Assembly (NCBI GenBank): GCA_023053685.1 | Contig: JALIGW010000028.1 | Span: 7,749,782 to 7,813,781, forward strand | Origin: Diadophis punctatus similis | Lineage: Eukaryota; Chordata; Lepidosauria; Squamata; Dipsadidae | Length of the DNA: 64,000 bases | Direction of reading: 5' to 3' | In this document: piece after piece, positions 13,301-23,637 of the stretch | How positions within the stretch are numbered: position 1 is the first letter of the stretch | Layout: each line of letters starts with the position of its first letter | The notes under the pieces: model-generated | What the model was told of the DNA's origin: nothing | Databases searched by the model: none | Seen by the model: the letters and a program-made list of their open reading frames with translations, nothing else | Translations under genes and position numbers: made by a program

Positions 13301-14106
13301 CTCATATAATTATCATCAAAGGCAAACTAAAATTATTTTTAAAACACTCTTACCAGATTGTAACACTCCATTGAGTGAATGTGTGTTTAACATTCCTGAA
13401 CTTCCTGCTCCAGAAGGTTCTCCAAGCAATGAGGTTGCAGGCTCTTCCTTCACTTGCATCAAGGGACTCCCAGGCTGAGGAAGCAAAGGATTGTCATCCA
13501 ATCCATCCTCACTTTCATCACTACAAGAAAGATAGAGATACACATTTATCGTAATAAAAGAGAAGTAATGCTGTAAAAAATAGTTATGCTCCAGAGCAAC
13601 TTTCGTTTTTCTCATCTCTAACACCAGAAGGAAGTAAAGTTGACTTCAAATCCTGTGGACACACTGATATACTGAAGGTATTTTGGCAAAAAAAGTGGTT
13701 TGCCACTGCCACCTTCTTGAATGTTTTTTCAACTTTAGTCTAGACTCTAGCCTAAAACCCTGGTATTCTCTGTGGTCTTCAGGTACTAACTATGCCCAAC
13801 TCTGTTTAGTTTCCATACTCAGACAGGATTAACCAATTGTTGCCTGACACTCTATCCTTATAGAGCTCATTCACCTTCATTACTGAAACTAATGTTAGGA
13901 ATTAAGATAGTTGGAATATGAAATGACTAGTTTTTTAAGTCCACATCAAAATGGTTTTGATACCTGGATGCAGTCCTATTGAAGATGGCAGAAGTCTGTC
14001 GTAAAAAGTGATCCAACCGTAGAGCTTTCTCCAAATACCGCAGATAGAGAGGCGTTGCCAGCTCTGTGCAGTTGCCATCCTCTCCTGAACCCAGCTCTGA
14101 GGCCAT
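1230..14106 (-). CDS. INO80: INO80 chromatin-remodelling ATPase, N-terminal half (17 coding exons, cut by left edge)
   Basis: INO80 is the Snf2-family ATPase core of the nuclear INO80 complex, which slides nucleosomes and exchanges H2A.Z in transcription, replication and DNA repair. The 17 exons listed separately join in frame at every junction and give residues 1-729 plus one base. Visible in order: acidic N-terminal region (about 35-180), lysine-rich linker (205-240), HSA-type helical region (about 285-400) that binds actin and actin-related proteins in this family, then the first RecA lobe. The lobe has the Walker A motif DEMGLGKT (543-550), SPAS (motif Ia), DEAQ (652-655, motif II) and [10 protein letters not shown] (677-686, motif III). 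The full vertebrate protein is about 1,550 residues; the insertion and second lobe lie left of the window. All exons have AG/GT borders. The start is supported by the conserved MASEL opening. Near-identity to the human protein as I remember it makes the identification very safe. Confidence 0.97.
1669..1753 (-). CDS. INO80: INO80 coding exon 16 (motif III)
   Basis: Residues 662-690: [18 protein letters not shown] then [11 protein letters not shown], helicase motif III. 85 nt, acceptor TTTAG, donor GTATGC. Confidence 0.96.
1754..2376. other. INO80 intron, nothing recognised
   Basis: AT-rich intron. The same applies to 2520-3172, 3557-4141, 4759-5205, 6607-7639, 8091-8725, 9582-10593, 12337-12997 and 13521-13963: no repeat or RNA gene was seen. 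Confidence 0.7.
2377..2519 (-). CDS. INO80: INO80 coding exon 15 (Walker B)
   Basis: Residues 615-662, with [13 protein letters not shown] and the DEAQ Walker B motif at 652-655. Glu653 is the residue position commonly mutated in human INO80 to kill ATPase activity, so numbering is unchanged relative to human. Acceptor GCAG, donor GTATCT. Confidence 0.96.
3173..3232 (-). CDS. INO80: INO80 coding exon 14
   Basis: Residues 595-614, [20 protein letters not shown]. 60 nt, phase 0 both sides, acceptor TGTAG, donor GTACTC. Confidence 0.95.
3461..3556 (-). CDS. INO80: INO80 coding exon 13 (motif Ia)
   Basis: Residues 563-594: [15 protein letters not shown] then [17 protein letters not shown]. Snf2 motif Ia is SPAS. 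96 nt, acceptor TCCAG, donor GTGACT. Confidence 0.96.
4142..4222 (-). CDS. INO80: INO80 coding exon 12 (Walker A)
   Basis: Residues 536-562. Contains DEMGLGKT, the P-loop that binds ATP phosphate (Lys549), followed by [12 protein letters not shown]. 81 nt, phase 0 both sides, acceptor TTCAG, donor GTAGGT. Confidence 0.97.
4549..4758 (-). CDS. INO80: INO80 coding exon 11 (entry to ATPase domain)
   Basis: Residues 466-535: [36 protein letters not shown] and the Snf2 entry [18 protein letters not shown], which contains the adenine-contacting Q region. Acceptor TTTAG, donor GTGTGC. Confidence 0.95.
5206..5273 (-). CDS. INO80: INO80 coding exon 10
   Basis: 68-nt exon, residues 443-465 ([16 protein letters not shown]...). 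Acceptor CCAG, donor GTAAGC. It differs from the human protein at several positions but keeps length and phase. Confidence 0.92.
5456..6266. mobile_element. SPIN-like hAT element, 811 bp
   Basis: Terminal inverted repeats CAGTGGTTCCCAACCTGG / GGTTGGGAACCACTG, flanked by perfect 8-bp duplications ATTTAAAG (5448-5455 and 6267-6274). The start resembles the SPIN consensus. No transposase. The interior has an inverted repeat with arms about 5903-5990 and 6099-6183. Confidence 0.8.
6411..6606 (-). CDS. INO80: INO80 coding exon 9
   Basis: Residues 378-443: [37 protein letters not shown] and [16 protein letters not shown], the post-HSA segment linking to the ATPase. Acceptor TTTAG, donor GTAAGG. 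Confidence 0.95.
7640..7800. repeat. Possible old amniote interspersed repeat
   Basis: The stretch ending AATGAAATCTGTTAGTC resembles a widespread amniote repeat that ends in a TTGTTAGTC-type motif. The match is from memory and diverged, so the family is not assigned. Confidence 0.3.
7887..8090 (-). CDS. INO80: INO80 coding exon 8 (HSA region)
   Basis: Residues 310-377: [19 protein letters not shown] through KLDEEMRE. The long charged amphipathic helix is the HSA platform that binds actin, ARP4 and ARP8 in INO80 family members. Acceptor TTTAG, donor GTAAGA, phase 0 at both ends. Confidence 0.95.
8726..8779 (-). CDS. INO80: INO80 coding exon 7 (54-nt microexon-like)
   Basis: Eighteen codons, residues 292-309, [18 protein letters not shown]. 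It was found because the flanking exons left a gap relative to the family. Acceptor TTTAG, donor GTATAC, both phases 0. It matches the conserved SARNLFLTNSRK-type block before the HSA helices. Confidence 0.9.
8931..9161. mobile_element. hAT MITE, 231 bp
   Basis: Termini CAGGAGTCCCCAACC and GGGGACTGCTG, flanked by imperfect 8-bp copies ACGTAAAC / ACTTAAAT. GC-rich interior with a near NRF1-type motif (CACATGCGCAAA). Lies in the INO80 intron next to the 54-nt exon. Confidence 0.75.
9367..9581 (-). CDS. INO80: INO80 coding exon 6
   Basis: Residues 220-291: a very basic patch ([13 protein letters not shown], likely nuclear-localisation or nucleic-acid contact), then [20 protein letters not shown] and [19 protein letters not shown] leading into the HSA region. 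Acceptor CCAG, donor GTAGGC. Confidence 0.95.
10594..10714 (-). CDS. INO80: INO80 coding exon 5
   Basis: Residues 180-220: [19 protein letters not shown] followed by [13 protein letters not shown] and a lysine-rich end. Acceptor TTCAG, donor GTGCAT. The splice phase (ending one base into Ala) fits the next exon. Confidence 0.93.
10985..11105 (+). repeat. MIR/CORE-SINE-like fragment
   Basis: Pattern of a SINE 3' half (short TTAAA-containing block, then a GGGATATAAGAA end) near an intron edge. Diverged, so weak. Confidence 0.3.
11188..11346 (-). CDS. INO80: INO80 coding exon 4
   Basis: Residues 127-179: [13 protein letters not shown], an acidic run, then [19 protein letters not shown] and KYSKDKE. 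The serine/aspartate-rich part is typical of casein-kinase-type sites, but phosphorylation here is inference. Acceptor GCAG, donor GTAAAA. Confidence 0.94.
11954..12336 (+). mobile_element. CAGGTAGTCC-family inverted-repeat element, copy A
   Basis: Begins CAGGTAGTCCTCAGTTTA and ends near GTCATAATTTGAGGAC. One of at least eight copies of an about 380-bp family in this window. No coding capacity. Confidence 0.7.
12998..13065 (-). CDS. INO80: INO80 coding exon 3
   Basis: Short 68-nt exon for residues 104-126, ending with [15 protein letters not shown], a basic conserved block. Acceptor CAG, donor GTGAGT. Its phase fits both neighbours exactly. Confidence 0.92.
13354..13520 (-). CDS. INO80: INO80 coding exon 2
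   Basis: Residues 48-104, an acidic, serine-rich stretch containing [15 protein letters not shown] and [15 protein letters not shown], matching vertebrate INO80. The 167-nt exon is bounded by TAG acceptor and GTAAGA donor and ends one base into a Glu codon. Confidence 0.93.
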
Positions 14107-14149
14107 AGAACAAGTCTCTCTTCATGCAAAGATGTCTCCTAACGCACAG
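13964..14149 (-). CDS. INO80: INO80 coding exon 1 (start codon exon)
   Basis: The ATG is at 14106-14104 and coding runs to 13964, giving residues 1-48 ([20 protein letters not shown]...). The acceptor AG lies at 14151-14150, so 14149-14107 is 5' UTR carried in this exon. The donor is GT at 13963-13962. The exon ends two bases into a serine codon completed by the next exon. Confidence 0.93.
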
Positions 14150-14897
14150 CTGTTTCAAAACAAAATGTAGTAGTTTAACATATCATACCTATTTTCTGGA
14201 TTTTTATTTCCAGAGAAAATATGGAGATGGTGCTGGAATAGGCAAGTAAATTACATCCTCCCCAGATGTATTTTCCTAAAGAAAAATTACTATCCAATTA
14301 TTCGTATATCTTTGTTAATACACAAATCATAATCCATAAAATTGTTTGCCATATTGATTAAACGTATAGTGTGTTTTGTATATCACCCTATACAGTGGTT
14401 GCAGCCTGTCTATTTTAGGCTTATCTTTTGCTTCCAGTATCATAACAAACAAATCTCTACTTTAATGGAATTGTGTTCTAATCACTGGTCCAAATAAATT
14501 TCTAAAAACTCTCCTATATTCTCACTCTTTCTTATGCCACTGACAGCATTATCTTAATATGGACCTCAAGCAAATTTCTGAATCCAGTTGCAATAGCTAA
14601 TGACAAGAGGGACATAATTACATGAAAATGAAGTTAGAAGAGACTGAGTATATGCATAGAAAACAAATGTTAGTCTATAATATTCCACTCTGTTGGATGG
14701 TAACCAAGTAGAACTTATCTCATCATCAACTCAGAGTCAAACAGACCCGATGTGCCTTTCTAAAAATATTAATTTTGGGTTTTTTTTTCTAATCAACTGA
14801 ATTTAGTATAACAAAATATAATAAACCTGTTCAAACTAAATCTTCCCTTAAAAAAATCTGGTATCTTTGGAGAATCTCAAAAATGTTTATCAGAATA

Positions 14898-15288
14898 CAG
14901 GTAGTCCTCGACTTACAACAGTTCATTTAGTGACCTTTGAAGTTACAACCGCACTGAAAACAGTGACTTATGACCATTTTTCACATGTATGATCATTGCA
15001 GCATCCCCATAGTCACATGATTTATATTTGAATGCTTGACAACTGACTCACATTTATGACGGTTGCAGTGTTGTAGGGTGCTGTGATCCCCTTTGAAACC
15101 TTCTGACAAGCAAGGTCAATGGGGAAACCAGAGTCACTTAACAACCGTGTTACTAATTTAACAACTGCAGTGATTCAGTTAACAAATGTGACAAAAAAAA
15201 TCCTAAAATGGGGCAAAACTCATTTAACAAATTTCTCTCTTAGCAACATAAATTTTGGGCTCATTTGTGGTCGTTGAGGACTACCTGT
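14898..15288 (+). mobile_element. CAGGTAGTCC-family inverted-repeat element, copy B
   Basis: Near full length: CAGGTAGTCCTCGACTTACA at the left, GTTGAGGACTACCTGT at the right. The best copy for the consensus. In INO80 intron 1. Confidence 0.8.
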
Positions 15289-15537
15289 CATGCCAAAGCA
15301 TGGACAGGATATGTAAAAATATTATTTTTTTAAGAAAACATTTCAGGAAATATAAAGATGAATTTTGGCATATGACAAATGTATTTCAAGTTTTATGATT
15401 CTTTACTGAATTGTAGGCCATTCTGTGATGACTTCTCTTAATGCAAAGAAAAGGCAATCTGTCCATTTCGTTTTCAAAATGATTTCAATTTCTTTTTTCT
15501 TCTCTCATGATATATACTGCATTTTACATTTAATTAA

Positions 15538-15620
15538 TTAGAATAGCGCTGGAAGGGACCTTGGAGGTCTTCTAGTCCAGCCCCCTGCTCAAGCAGGACA
15601 CAGGAGACCCTATCTTTCTG
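15538..15620 (-). mobile_element. CR1 LINE 3' tail
   Basis: GGAAGGGACCTTGGAGGTCT, the CR1 3' end, in minus orientation. The same block ends the CR1 at 17421 and a fragment at 31888. Confidence 0.65.
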
Positions 15621-15845
15621 TCTTTCTTCTCTCCCTATTATTCCTTCCTTCCTACCCTCCCTCCTTCCTTCCTCTTCCTTCCTTCTTTCCTCTCTCCTTC
15701 TTTCCTTTTTTCTATCTTTCTCTATTGTTCCTTCCTTCCTTTTCCTTCCTCCCTCTTTTCTCTTTCTTTCTCCTTCCCTCCCTCCCTTTGTCTTTCTCTA
15801 TTTTCTTCCTTTTCTTCCTTCCTTCCTTCTCTCTCTCCCCCTTCC
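15604..15845 (+). repeat. Polypyrimidine (CTTT/CCTT) tract, about 240 bp
   Basis: Almost pure C and T on the plus strand. Low-complexity, likely grown from the tail of the adjacent CR1 fragment. Confidence 0.85.
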
Positions 15846-15919
15846 TCCGCATTGCTTTTTAAACTGTTGCCTAATTTATCACCACCATCCTGGCTAATAA
15901 TTAAGACTCCTCAAGTTGT

Positions 15920-16735
15920 ACATTTCCTGTTAATATTTATTTATTTATTTTATTTATTTTGTTATTCTTATATGCCGCCCAACTCCCGAAGGACTCAGGG
16001 CGGCGTACAACAAGAAAAAATACAAGAATGAACAAAATATATATGATTAAAAAACGAATACAATTTTTAAAACAATATTAAAACTACGAACATCCATTCA
16101 ACATCATACATACTTGGGGGGTGATCTCAGGTGGATTAAGCTGTCCCCCCCATCTGCAGGAAAAGCCATGTTTTAACGGCTTTTCGGAAGGCCAGAAGAG
16201 TGGGGATGGTCCGGGTCTCTGGGAGTAGTTGGTTCCAGAGCACGGGGCCGGCCACAGAGAAGGCTCTCCCCCTAGGGCCCGCCAGTCGGCATTGCTTGGC
16301 CGACGGGACCTGGAGGAGGCCAACTCTGTGGGCCCTAACCGGTCGGAGGGAAGTATGAGGCAGAATGCGGTCCCGAAGATATCCTGGTCCTAAGCCATGA
16401 AGGGCTTTAAAGATGGTGATCAACACCTTGAATTGGACCCGGAGACCGATGGGCAACCAAAGCAGCTGGCGGAGTATTGGTGACACGTGGGTGTACCTTG
16501 GCACACCCACCACAGCACGCGCAGCCGCATTTTGCACCAGCTGAAGTCTCCGGGTACTCTTCAAGGGTAGCCCCATGTAGAGTGCATTGCAGTAGTCCAA
16601 ACGCGAGGTGACAAGGGCATGAGTGACCGTGAGTAGAGTCTCCTTCTCCAGGTATGGCCGCAACTGGTGCACTAGGCGGACCTGTGCAAAGGCCCCCCTA
16701 GCCACAGCATAAATAATAAAGTGGTCTATGGTCCC
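15920..16735 (-). mobile_element. L2/CR1-like LINE 3' end
   Basis: Minus-strand reading frame with VTHALVTSRLDYCNALYMGL, RLQLVQNAAARAVVG and LPIGLRVQFKVL, the C-terminal part of a non-LTR reverse transcriptase. The 3' tail GAGTTGGGCGGCATATAAG is followed by an AAAT repeat. The frame is open for about 200 codons, so the copy is fairly young. Confidence 0.8.
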
Positions 16736-16744
16736 CACCCCAAA

Positions 16745-16860
16745 AAAAGTTGCAAGGAAGGTCGTCAAATGGGGCAAAGCTCACTTCACCAATGTCTTGC
16801 TTAAGGACAGAAATATGGTCCTCCGTTGCGGTCATTAAGATGAGGACTGCCTGCATTGCC
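16745..16860 (+). mobile_element. CAGGTAGTCC-family right end, fragment
   Basis: GGGGCAAAGCTCACTTC through GATGAGGACTGCCTG, matching the right half of copy B. Confidence 0.5.
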
Positions 16861-17129
16861 GTTGTTCTCCATTGCAGCCGGTCGGAAAGAAGCTCCCGCA
16901 ATATTTTTTCCGATCAGGGTGTGGAGCCAGAGAACAAAGTTTCCTTCTTTGGAAGGGAGAAGTGTATGATTTCGTGGGTGTGTTATTTGTTGTGTAGTTT
17001 GACCTCCCCTTGGTCATGAGCCATGGGTTGCAATTCGGAATAAATCCATCAGTTTGGCCGTAGGCAAGAATGTGGAGGAAAAACAAATGCCCAACCCGGT
17101 CAGATCCGATTGCTGTGACTTTCCCACTG

Positions 17130-17410
17130 TGAAATTTAAGACTCGGGGTTAACTGAATGCCAATAAAGGAGAATATTGGTAGCTTGGGTCTGAAATGAGG
17201 GGTCTTGGGTGCTCTCTGAGCTTGGTGGTTTTCTTGCAGATGTTTCATGACCCAAATAGGGAACATCATCAGTGCTAAAAGGGAGGGAGCTTTGTGGAAG
17301 GGGAGGGGGAGAAGGAGAAAGGACTGTGGGGTCCTTGTTGCTCTCTGAGGTTGATGGTTTTCTTGCAGACGTTTCATGACCCAACTAGGGAACAACTTCA
17401 TTGCTAGAAG
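17130..17410 (-). mobile_element. Penelope-like element 3' end
   Basis: Minus-strand text STDDVPYLGHETSARKPPSS occurs twice in tandem. This is the 3'-terminal region found after Penelope-like GIY-YIG ends in reptiles, also seen near 40.5 and 49.4 kb. Assignment is from memory. Confidence 0.5.
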
Positions 17411-17420
17411 GGATGGGTTT

Positions 17421-20290
17421 TTTTTAACAGATTAACAGAGTTGGAAGGGACCTTGTAGGTAATCTAGTCCAACCCACCCCCCGCTCATGCAGGAGACCCT
17501 ACACTATTTCCAACAAATGGCAGTCCAGTCTCTTCTTGAAAGTCTCAAGTGTTGAAGCTCCCACAACTTCCGAAGGCAAGCTGTTCCACTGGTTGATCGT
17601 TCTCACTGTCAGAAAGTTCCTCCTTATTTCCAAGTTGAATCTCTCCTTGATCAGTTTTCATCCATTATTCCTTGTCTGGCCCTTGGGTGCCTTGGAAAAT
17701 AGCTTGATCCCCTCCTCTCTGTGGCAGCCCTTCAAATATTGGAACACTGCTATCATGTCTCCCCTGGTCCTTCTCTTCACTAGACTAGCCATGCCCATTT
17801 CCTGTAACTGTTCTTCATATGTTTTAGTTTTCAGTCCGTTAATCATCCTGGTTGCTCTCCTCTGCACGTTTTTCTAGAGTCTCAACATCTTTTTTTATAG
17901 TGTGGTGACCCAAACTGGATCAGTACTCTATGTGTGGTCTAACTAAGGCTTTATAGAATGGTATTAGTACTTCACTAGATCTAGATTGTATCCCTCTGTT
18001 AATGCAGTTTAGGATTGCATTGGCTTTTTTGGCTGCCGCTGCACACTGCTGGCTCATGTTTAGCTGGTTGTCCACTAGGACTCCAAGAACCCTCTCACAG
18101 ACACTGCTATTAAGTCTGGTTTCACCCAGTTTATATGTATACTTTTGGTTTTTCTTACCTAAGTATAGGACTTTACTTTTCTCCATTGAATTTCATTTTG
18201 TTAGATAGGGCCCAGTGTTCAAGTCTGTCAAGATCCATATGGCTTTTGAGCCTATCTTCTAGGGTGTTAGCTATTCCTGCCAGCTTAGCATCATCTGCAA
18301 ATTTGGTAAGTTCCCCTTCTATTCCCCCATCTAAGTCGTTTATGAAGATATTGAAGAGTACTGGGCCTAAGACGGAACCTTGTGGTACCCCATTGCTTAT
18401 TTCTATCCATGTAGACTTCTATCCATTAAGGACTACTCGTTGAGTATGGTTTGTCAACCAGTTGTGACTCCATCTGATGGTGAAGCTGTCTATCCCATTT
18501 TTTTCTAGCTTACGAAGAAGTAGGTTGTGGTCTACCTTGTCAAATGCCTTGCTGAAGTCTAAGTATATTAAGTCCACAGTATTTCGCTGGTCTACTAATT
18601 TAGTCATTGTGTTGAAGAATGAAATGAGATTGGTTTGGCATGATCTGTTTTTAACAAACTCGTGCTGGCTGCTAGTTATTACTTTACTCATTTCTAGGTG
18701 TTGGCAGATCTGTTTTTTAATTATCTTTTCCAGTATTTTCCCGGGTATTGATGTTAGGCTGATTGGTCTGTAGTTTCCTGTGTCTGTTCCCCCCCCCCTT
18801 TTTTTGAAGATGGGAACCACAGCAGCTCTTTTCCAGTCCTCTGGTAATTCCCCGGTGTTCCAGGATTTTTGAAAGATGTGGTGCAGTGGTTCTGTGATGA
18901 CATCTGCCAGCTCTTTTAGAACTCTGGGATGTAATCAGTCCGGTCCTGATGATTTGTATTCTTCAAGTTCAGACAGGTGTTCTCTTACTGGGTTTTTTTT
19001 TTTTTTTGCTTATTTTAGCTTTTGTTTTCAGTCTGGTTTTTGCAGTTATATTTCTGGTAGGTTGGGCTATAGTTTCTTTTTGTGTGAAGACCAATGCAAA
19101 GAATGAGTTAAGCAGCTCTGCTTTCTCTCTGTTGCCTGTTATTTCCTTGCTGTCTTCTCTCTTTAGTGGACCAACTGTTTCCTTGATTTTTTTCTTTGTT
19201 TATATGTTGGAAGAAACTCTTTTGTTGTCTTTGACTTTTGTTGCAAGTCTTTGTTCATTCTGGGACTTTGCTTTCCTGACTTCGTCTTTGCAGATTCTGG
19301 CTATCTGCTGGTATCCTGCCTTAGTTATGTGTCCCTCTTTCCATTTCTTGTTCTTGTCCTTTTTGTCTTTCAATTTGTCAGAGAGATCTTTGTGTAGCCA
19401 TGTTGGTTTCTTCTTGGATTTCTTGTTTTTCTTTCTCAGCGGTATTGTGCTGGTATGGGCTTTTATGATCATATTTTTCAGAGTTTTCCAAGATTATTGA
19501 GTTGTTTTTCCCTTTAGGATTTTCATCGAAGGAATTTTTCCCAAGTTCTCTCTGAGTTTAATAAAATCAGCTCTTCTAAAATTTAAGACTTTGGTATCAT
19601 TGTGTTGTATTGTTTGTGTTATGTTGAATTCTAATATGACATGGTCACTCTCACCCAGGGTTCCTGCAGTTTCAACTCCCTCTATCATTTCTTCTCTGTA
19701 AGTATTAAGTCTAGTATGGCTGTCCCTCTAGTTCCCTCTTCTACCTTTTGGACAACAAAGTTGTCAGCTAGGTTGGTTAGGAACCTATTTGATTTCTCAC
19801 TTAGTGCAGAACCAGTTTTCCAATTGATGTCAGGGTAATTGAAGTCCCTCATTACTATAGTTGTGTGTTTCTTACATATGTTTGTTAGTTGGTTGGCAAA
19901 AAGGATAGCTATTTTTTCTGCTTGATTGGGTGGCCTATAGTATACACCTATGGCCATGTCATTCTTTTTTTTCTTTTATGTTGAACCATATGCATTTTAG
20001 GTGGTTTTCATCTTTGGTTTAATGTAGCTCTGTGGCAATATAGTGGTCCTTTACATACAGTGCAACTCCTCCTCTTTTTTGGGGTCTGGTTTTTTTGAAG
20101 AGTTTGTATCCTTCTATCAGTTTTTTTCCAGTCGTGAGTTTCGTCCCACCAAGTTTCTGTTATTTCAACTATGTCGTATCTACCTTCGTGTGTTAATATT
20201 TCAAGTTCACCCTGTTTGTTTCCCAGACTTTGTGCATTTGTATATACCGTAGACATTTGAGATCTTTATGCCTGTCTCTGGGATTTTTAT
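17421..20290 (-). mobile_element. CR1 LINE, nearly full-length ORF2, broken
   Basis: About 2.87 kb on the minus strand. The endonuclease part (TETWWDETHDW, GVYYRPPNQAEK, DFNYPDINW) lies at 19.5-20.26 kb. The reverse transcriptase follows with NYRPISLTSIPGKILEKI and YLDFSKAFDKVDHN (18.4-18.8 kb) and a kept FADD active-site motif (18290-18301). The 3' end has the CR1 tail at 17421-17500. Several frameshifts and stops make it inactive. Confidence 0.88.
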
Positions 20291-20520
20291 GCCTGAGATC
20301 TTTATGTCTGTCTCGGAAATCTTAATGCCTGTCTATATCACATAAATGATATATATTGCATTTTTACAAACATTTTCTTCACAGTATAGTGAATTTCTAT
20401 GCATACTTTGCTTTAATGTGTTGTATGACATTTCCTTAAATACATGTTATTGTACATATTAGTCAAATTGCAAACTACTCTAAACATGCTAACAATTGAA
20501 TATATATCGAACGTAACATA

Positions 20521-20891
20521 CAGATAGTTCTCGTTCAACAACTGTTCAAACCTATGGCAGTGCTGAACAAATAGTAGTTACAACCAGTCCTTGTGCTTAG
20601 AGCTGTTGCAGGACACCCAGTCACATAACTACAACAAGTGCTTGGCTCATGATTATGTTGCAGCCTCCCCTCAGTCACGTGATCACAATTTGTGACTTTT
20701 CCTGCTGGCTTCCCATAAGCAAAGTCAATGGGGAGCTAGAAAAAAGTCATAACTCACAATCAGGTGAGATCGTCACTTAAGAGCAGCAACCAGGACTGTT
20801 AGAGCTGCAATTAATTGCTAAGCAGCGTAGACACATTGTTTTTCGACTTATGACTGAAGTCCCAATGAGCGCCATTAAGCAAGGACCACCT
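20521..20891 (+). mobile_element. CAGGTAGTCC-family element, copy C
   Basis: CAGATAGTTCTCG at the left and AAGGACCACCTAT at the right, with an interior resembling copy B. More diverged. Confidence 0.6.
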
Positions 20892-21109
20892 ATACTGGCA
20901 GCAAATAACAGAATGCATATAAAACTATTCCTCTATCTCTCACAGTTGAACAAGGGACTTGATTTTCCAATAGAGTCCTATGGAAACCAAAGGCTCTTTG
21001 GAAGTTTCTTGATGCTATCACTAATGAAAAGAAAATGGTCTTCCAACAAAGAGAGATCATCACCCCAGACTACAGATAACCAGCTTGTCCTTTCTATGCC
21101 TGTATGAGA

Positions 21110-22215
21110 GCCAGTACAGTATACTGAGTTTCGAATAGGCAGAGGTCAAATTGCCAACATTTACTAGATTATGAAGAAAACAAGAGAGTTCAGAAAAAAA
21201 ATCATCTTCTGCTTCATTGATTATGCTAAAGCCTTTGATGTGTAGATCACAATAACTATGGCAAGTTCTTAAAGAGATGGAAGTACCAGACCATCTTACC
21301 TATCTCCTGAGGAACCAGTATGCAGGTCAAGAAGCAGCAGTTAGTAGAACTGGACATGGAACAACTGATTGGTTCAAAATAGGAAAGGAATATGACAAAG
21401 CTATATATATTGTCACCCTGCTTATTTAGGTTACATACAGAGTACATAATGTGAAATGCTCGCTAAATGCTAGCTCCCGAGAATTAAGATTGCCGGGAGA
21501 AATATCAACAACCTCAGACATGCAGACGATATCTCTTCATGAGGGTAAAAGAGGAGAATACAAAAGTTGGCTTGAAACTTGACATTAAAGAAACTAGGAT
21601 CAGGACATCTGGTCCCATCACTTCCTGACAAATAGGAGAAGAAATGGAAGCAGTGACAGATTTTATTTTCTTGGGCTCTAAGCTCACTACAGATGGTGAC
21701 TGCAACCATGAAATTAAAATCTGCTCCTTGGGGGGAAAAGTTATAGCAAACCTAGACAGCATATTAAAAAGCAGAGACATCACCTTGCTGTCAAAGATCT
21801 GTAGAGTCAAAGCTATGGTTTTCCAAGTAGTAATGTATGGATGTGAGAGTTGGACCATAAGGAAGGATGAGCACCTAAGAACTGATGCTTTCGAAGTGTG
21901 GTGTCCCTTGGGACTACAAGGACAATCATTCCTAAAGGAAATCAACCCTGACAGTTCCTTGGAAGGATAGACACTGAAGCTGAAGCTTTAATACTATGAC
22001 CACCTAATGAGAAGAGAGGACACATTGGAAAAGACCCTGATGTTGGGAAAGATCGAAGATAAAAGGAGAATGGGACGGTAGAGGATGAGACAGTTAGATA
22101 GTGTCATCGATGCAATGTACATTAATTTGGGCAAACTACAGCACAGTAGAGGGGGGGGCTGGCACCCTATGGAGAAGAATCGAACAAGATTTAGTGACTG
22201 AACAACATCAAAATA
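21110..22215 (+). mobile_element. RTE-BovB LINE, 5'-truncated
   Basis: Plus-strand BovB reverse transcriptase: FIDYAKAFD near 21215, TGHGTTDWFKIGKE at about 21355, then TDFIFLGSKLTTDGDCNHEI, LDSILKSRDITL and MVFQVVMYGCESWTIRKDEH. Frameshifts and stops throughout. The 3' end abuts the LINE at 22216. Confidence 0.88.
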
Positions 22216-22986
22216 GTGGTTAAGAGTGGTTCTTGAGGGAGGAAAATTAACTCCCTCGGAACGGGTTCGCAATTTGGGAGTCCTAGATCCACAGCTAAAA
22301 TTAGACCAACATCTTACAGCTGTGGCTAGGGGGGCTTTTGCACAGGTTCGCCTGGTGCACCAATTGCAACCATACTTGGAGAAGGAGGCTCTACTCACGG
22401 TCACTCATGCCCTTGTCACCTCCCGATTGGACTACTGTAATGCGCTTTACATGGGGCTACCCTTGAAGAGTATTCGGAGACTACAATTGGTGCAAAATGC
22501 GGCTGCGTGTGCTGTGGTGGATGTTTCAAGATACACCCACGTAACACCCATACTCCGCCAGTTGCATTGGCTGCCCATTGGTCTCCGGGTACAATTCAAG
22601 GTGTTGATTATCATCTTTAAAGCCCTACATGGCATAGGACCAGGTTACCTCCGGGACCACATTCTACCTCATACTTCCCTTCAACCGGTCAGGTCCCACA
22701 GAGTGGGTCTCCTCCAGGTCCCGTCAGCCAAACAATGCCGACTGGCGGGGCCTAGGGGGAGGGCCTTCTCTGTAGGGGCCCCTGTTCTCTGGAACCAACT
22801 ATCCCCAGAGATCCGAATTATCCCCACCTTGCTAGCCTTCTGAAAAGCCATTAAGACATGGCTCTTCCTGCAGGCGGGGTTATGAGACAATTCACTTCTT
22901 AGGTCTCCCCCACGTATGTATGGTTGTTGTATGTTTTTTAATAAATTCTTTTTAAAATTGTTATTAAATCTTATAAGAACTCATAA

Positions 22987-23017
<31 letters not shown>

Positions 23018-23046
23018 ATGAATGAATAAATAAATAAATAAATAAA
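22216..23046 (+). mobile_element. L2/CR1-like LINE 3' end plus (AAAT)n tail
   Basis: A 205-codon frame begins MVLEGGKLTPSERVRNLGVL and shares VTHALVTSRLDYCNALYMGL and LPIGLRVQFKVL with the copy at 16 kb. The (AAAT)n tail covers about 22980-23046. Confidence 0.85.
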
Positions 23047-23637
23047 TATGCTGAAGCAGGCGCCAGGTCCCCCCAGGTTCTAGTCCCTCCTTAGGCATGG
23101 AAGGGGCTAGGTGTCTTTGGGCTTCCCCTAGTCTGGGAAATTGAAAAACCTCTATCTAATAACCCCTAACTAGACCAGTGTGGTAATTATGGTCTATAAC
23201 TGTCAATAAAGAGGCACTCATCCTACAGAATCCAAACATATAGATATATGCACCAAAACCTGAAGTTTCAGAGAACTGAGCAAACTTGGCCATGGCACAG
23301 CAGGAACTGAAAACTGTTAACTTTCATAATTTTGTTTCTACAACAAACTGAAATGTATGCTAAAAATGTTTTTGTAAAGAGAAATTTTGAAACATTAGGA
23401 GCTATCACTGTGCACACAGGGATGGATAATCAAAAAAGTGAAGACGGTACACAATCAAACCCTATCCCTTTTATGTGCATGTAACCTCGGTACAGATACA
23501 AAAGGGCCAGACATCAATATAGCAGTCATAATTCCCATCTGATTTTGCTGACTCTCCCCATGAATGCCCTTGCTATGGACTGACTTGGTTATATTAAGCC
23601 ATAATATAATTTGCTTGGCTTTCAGCTAACTTCTGTT

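Noticed and set aside
16136..16777. 213-codon minus-strand frame as a possible host gene
   Set aside because: Clear LINE reverse transcriptase C-terminus with a second copy at 22.2 kb and a decayed one at 57.7 kb.
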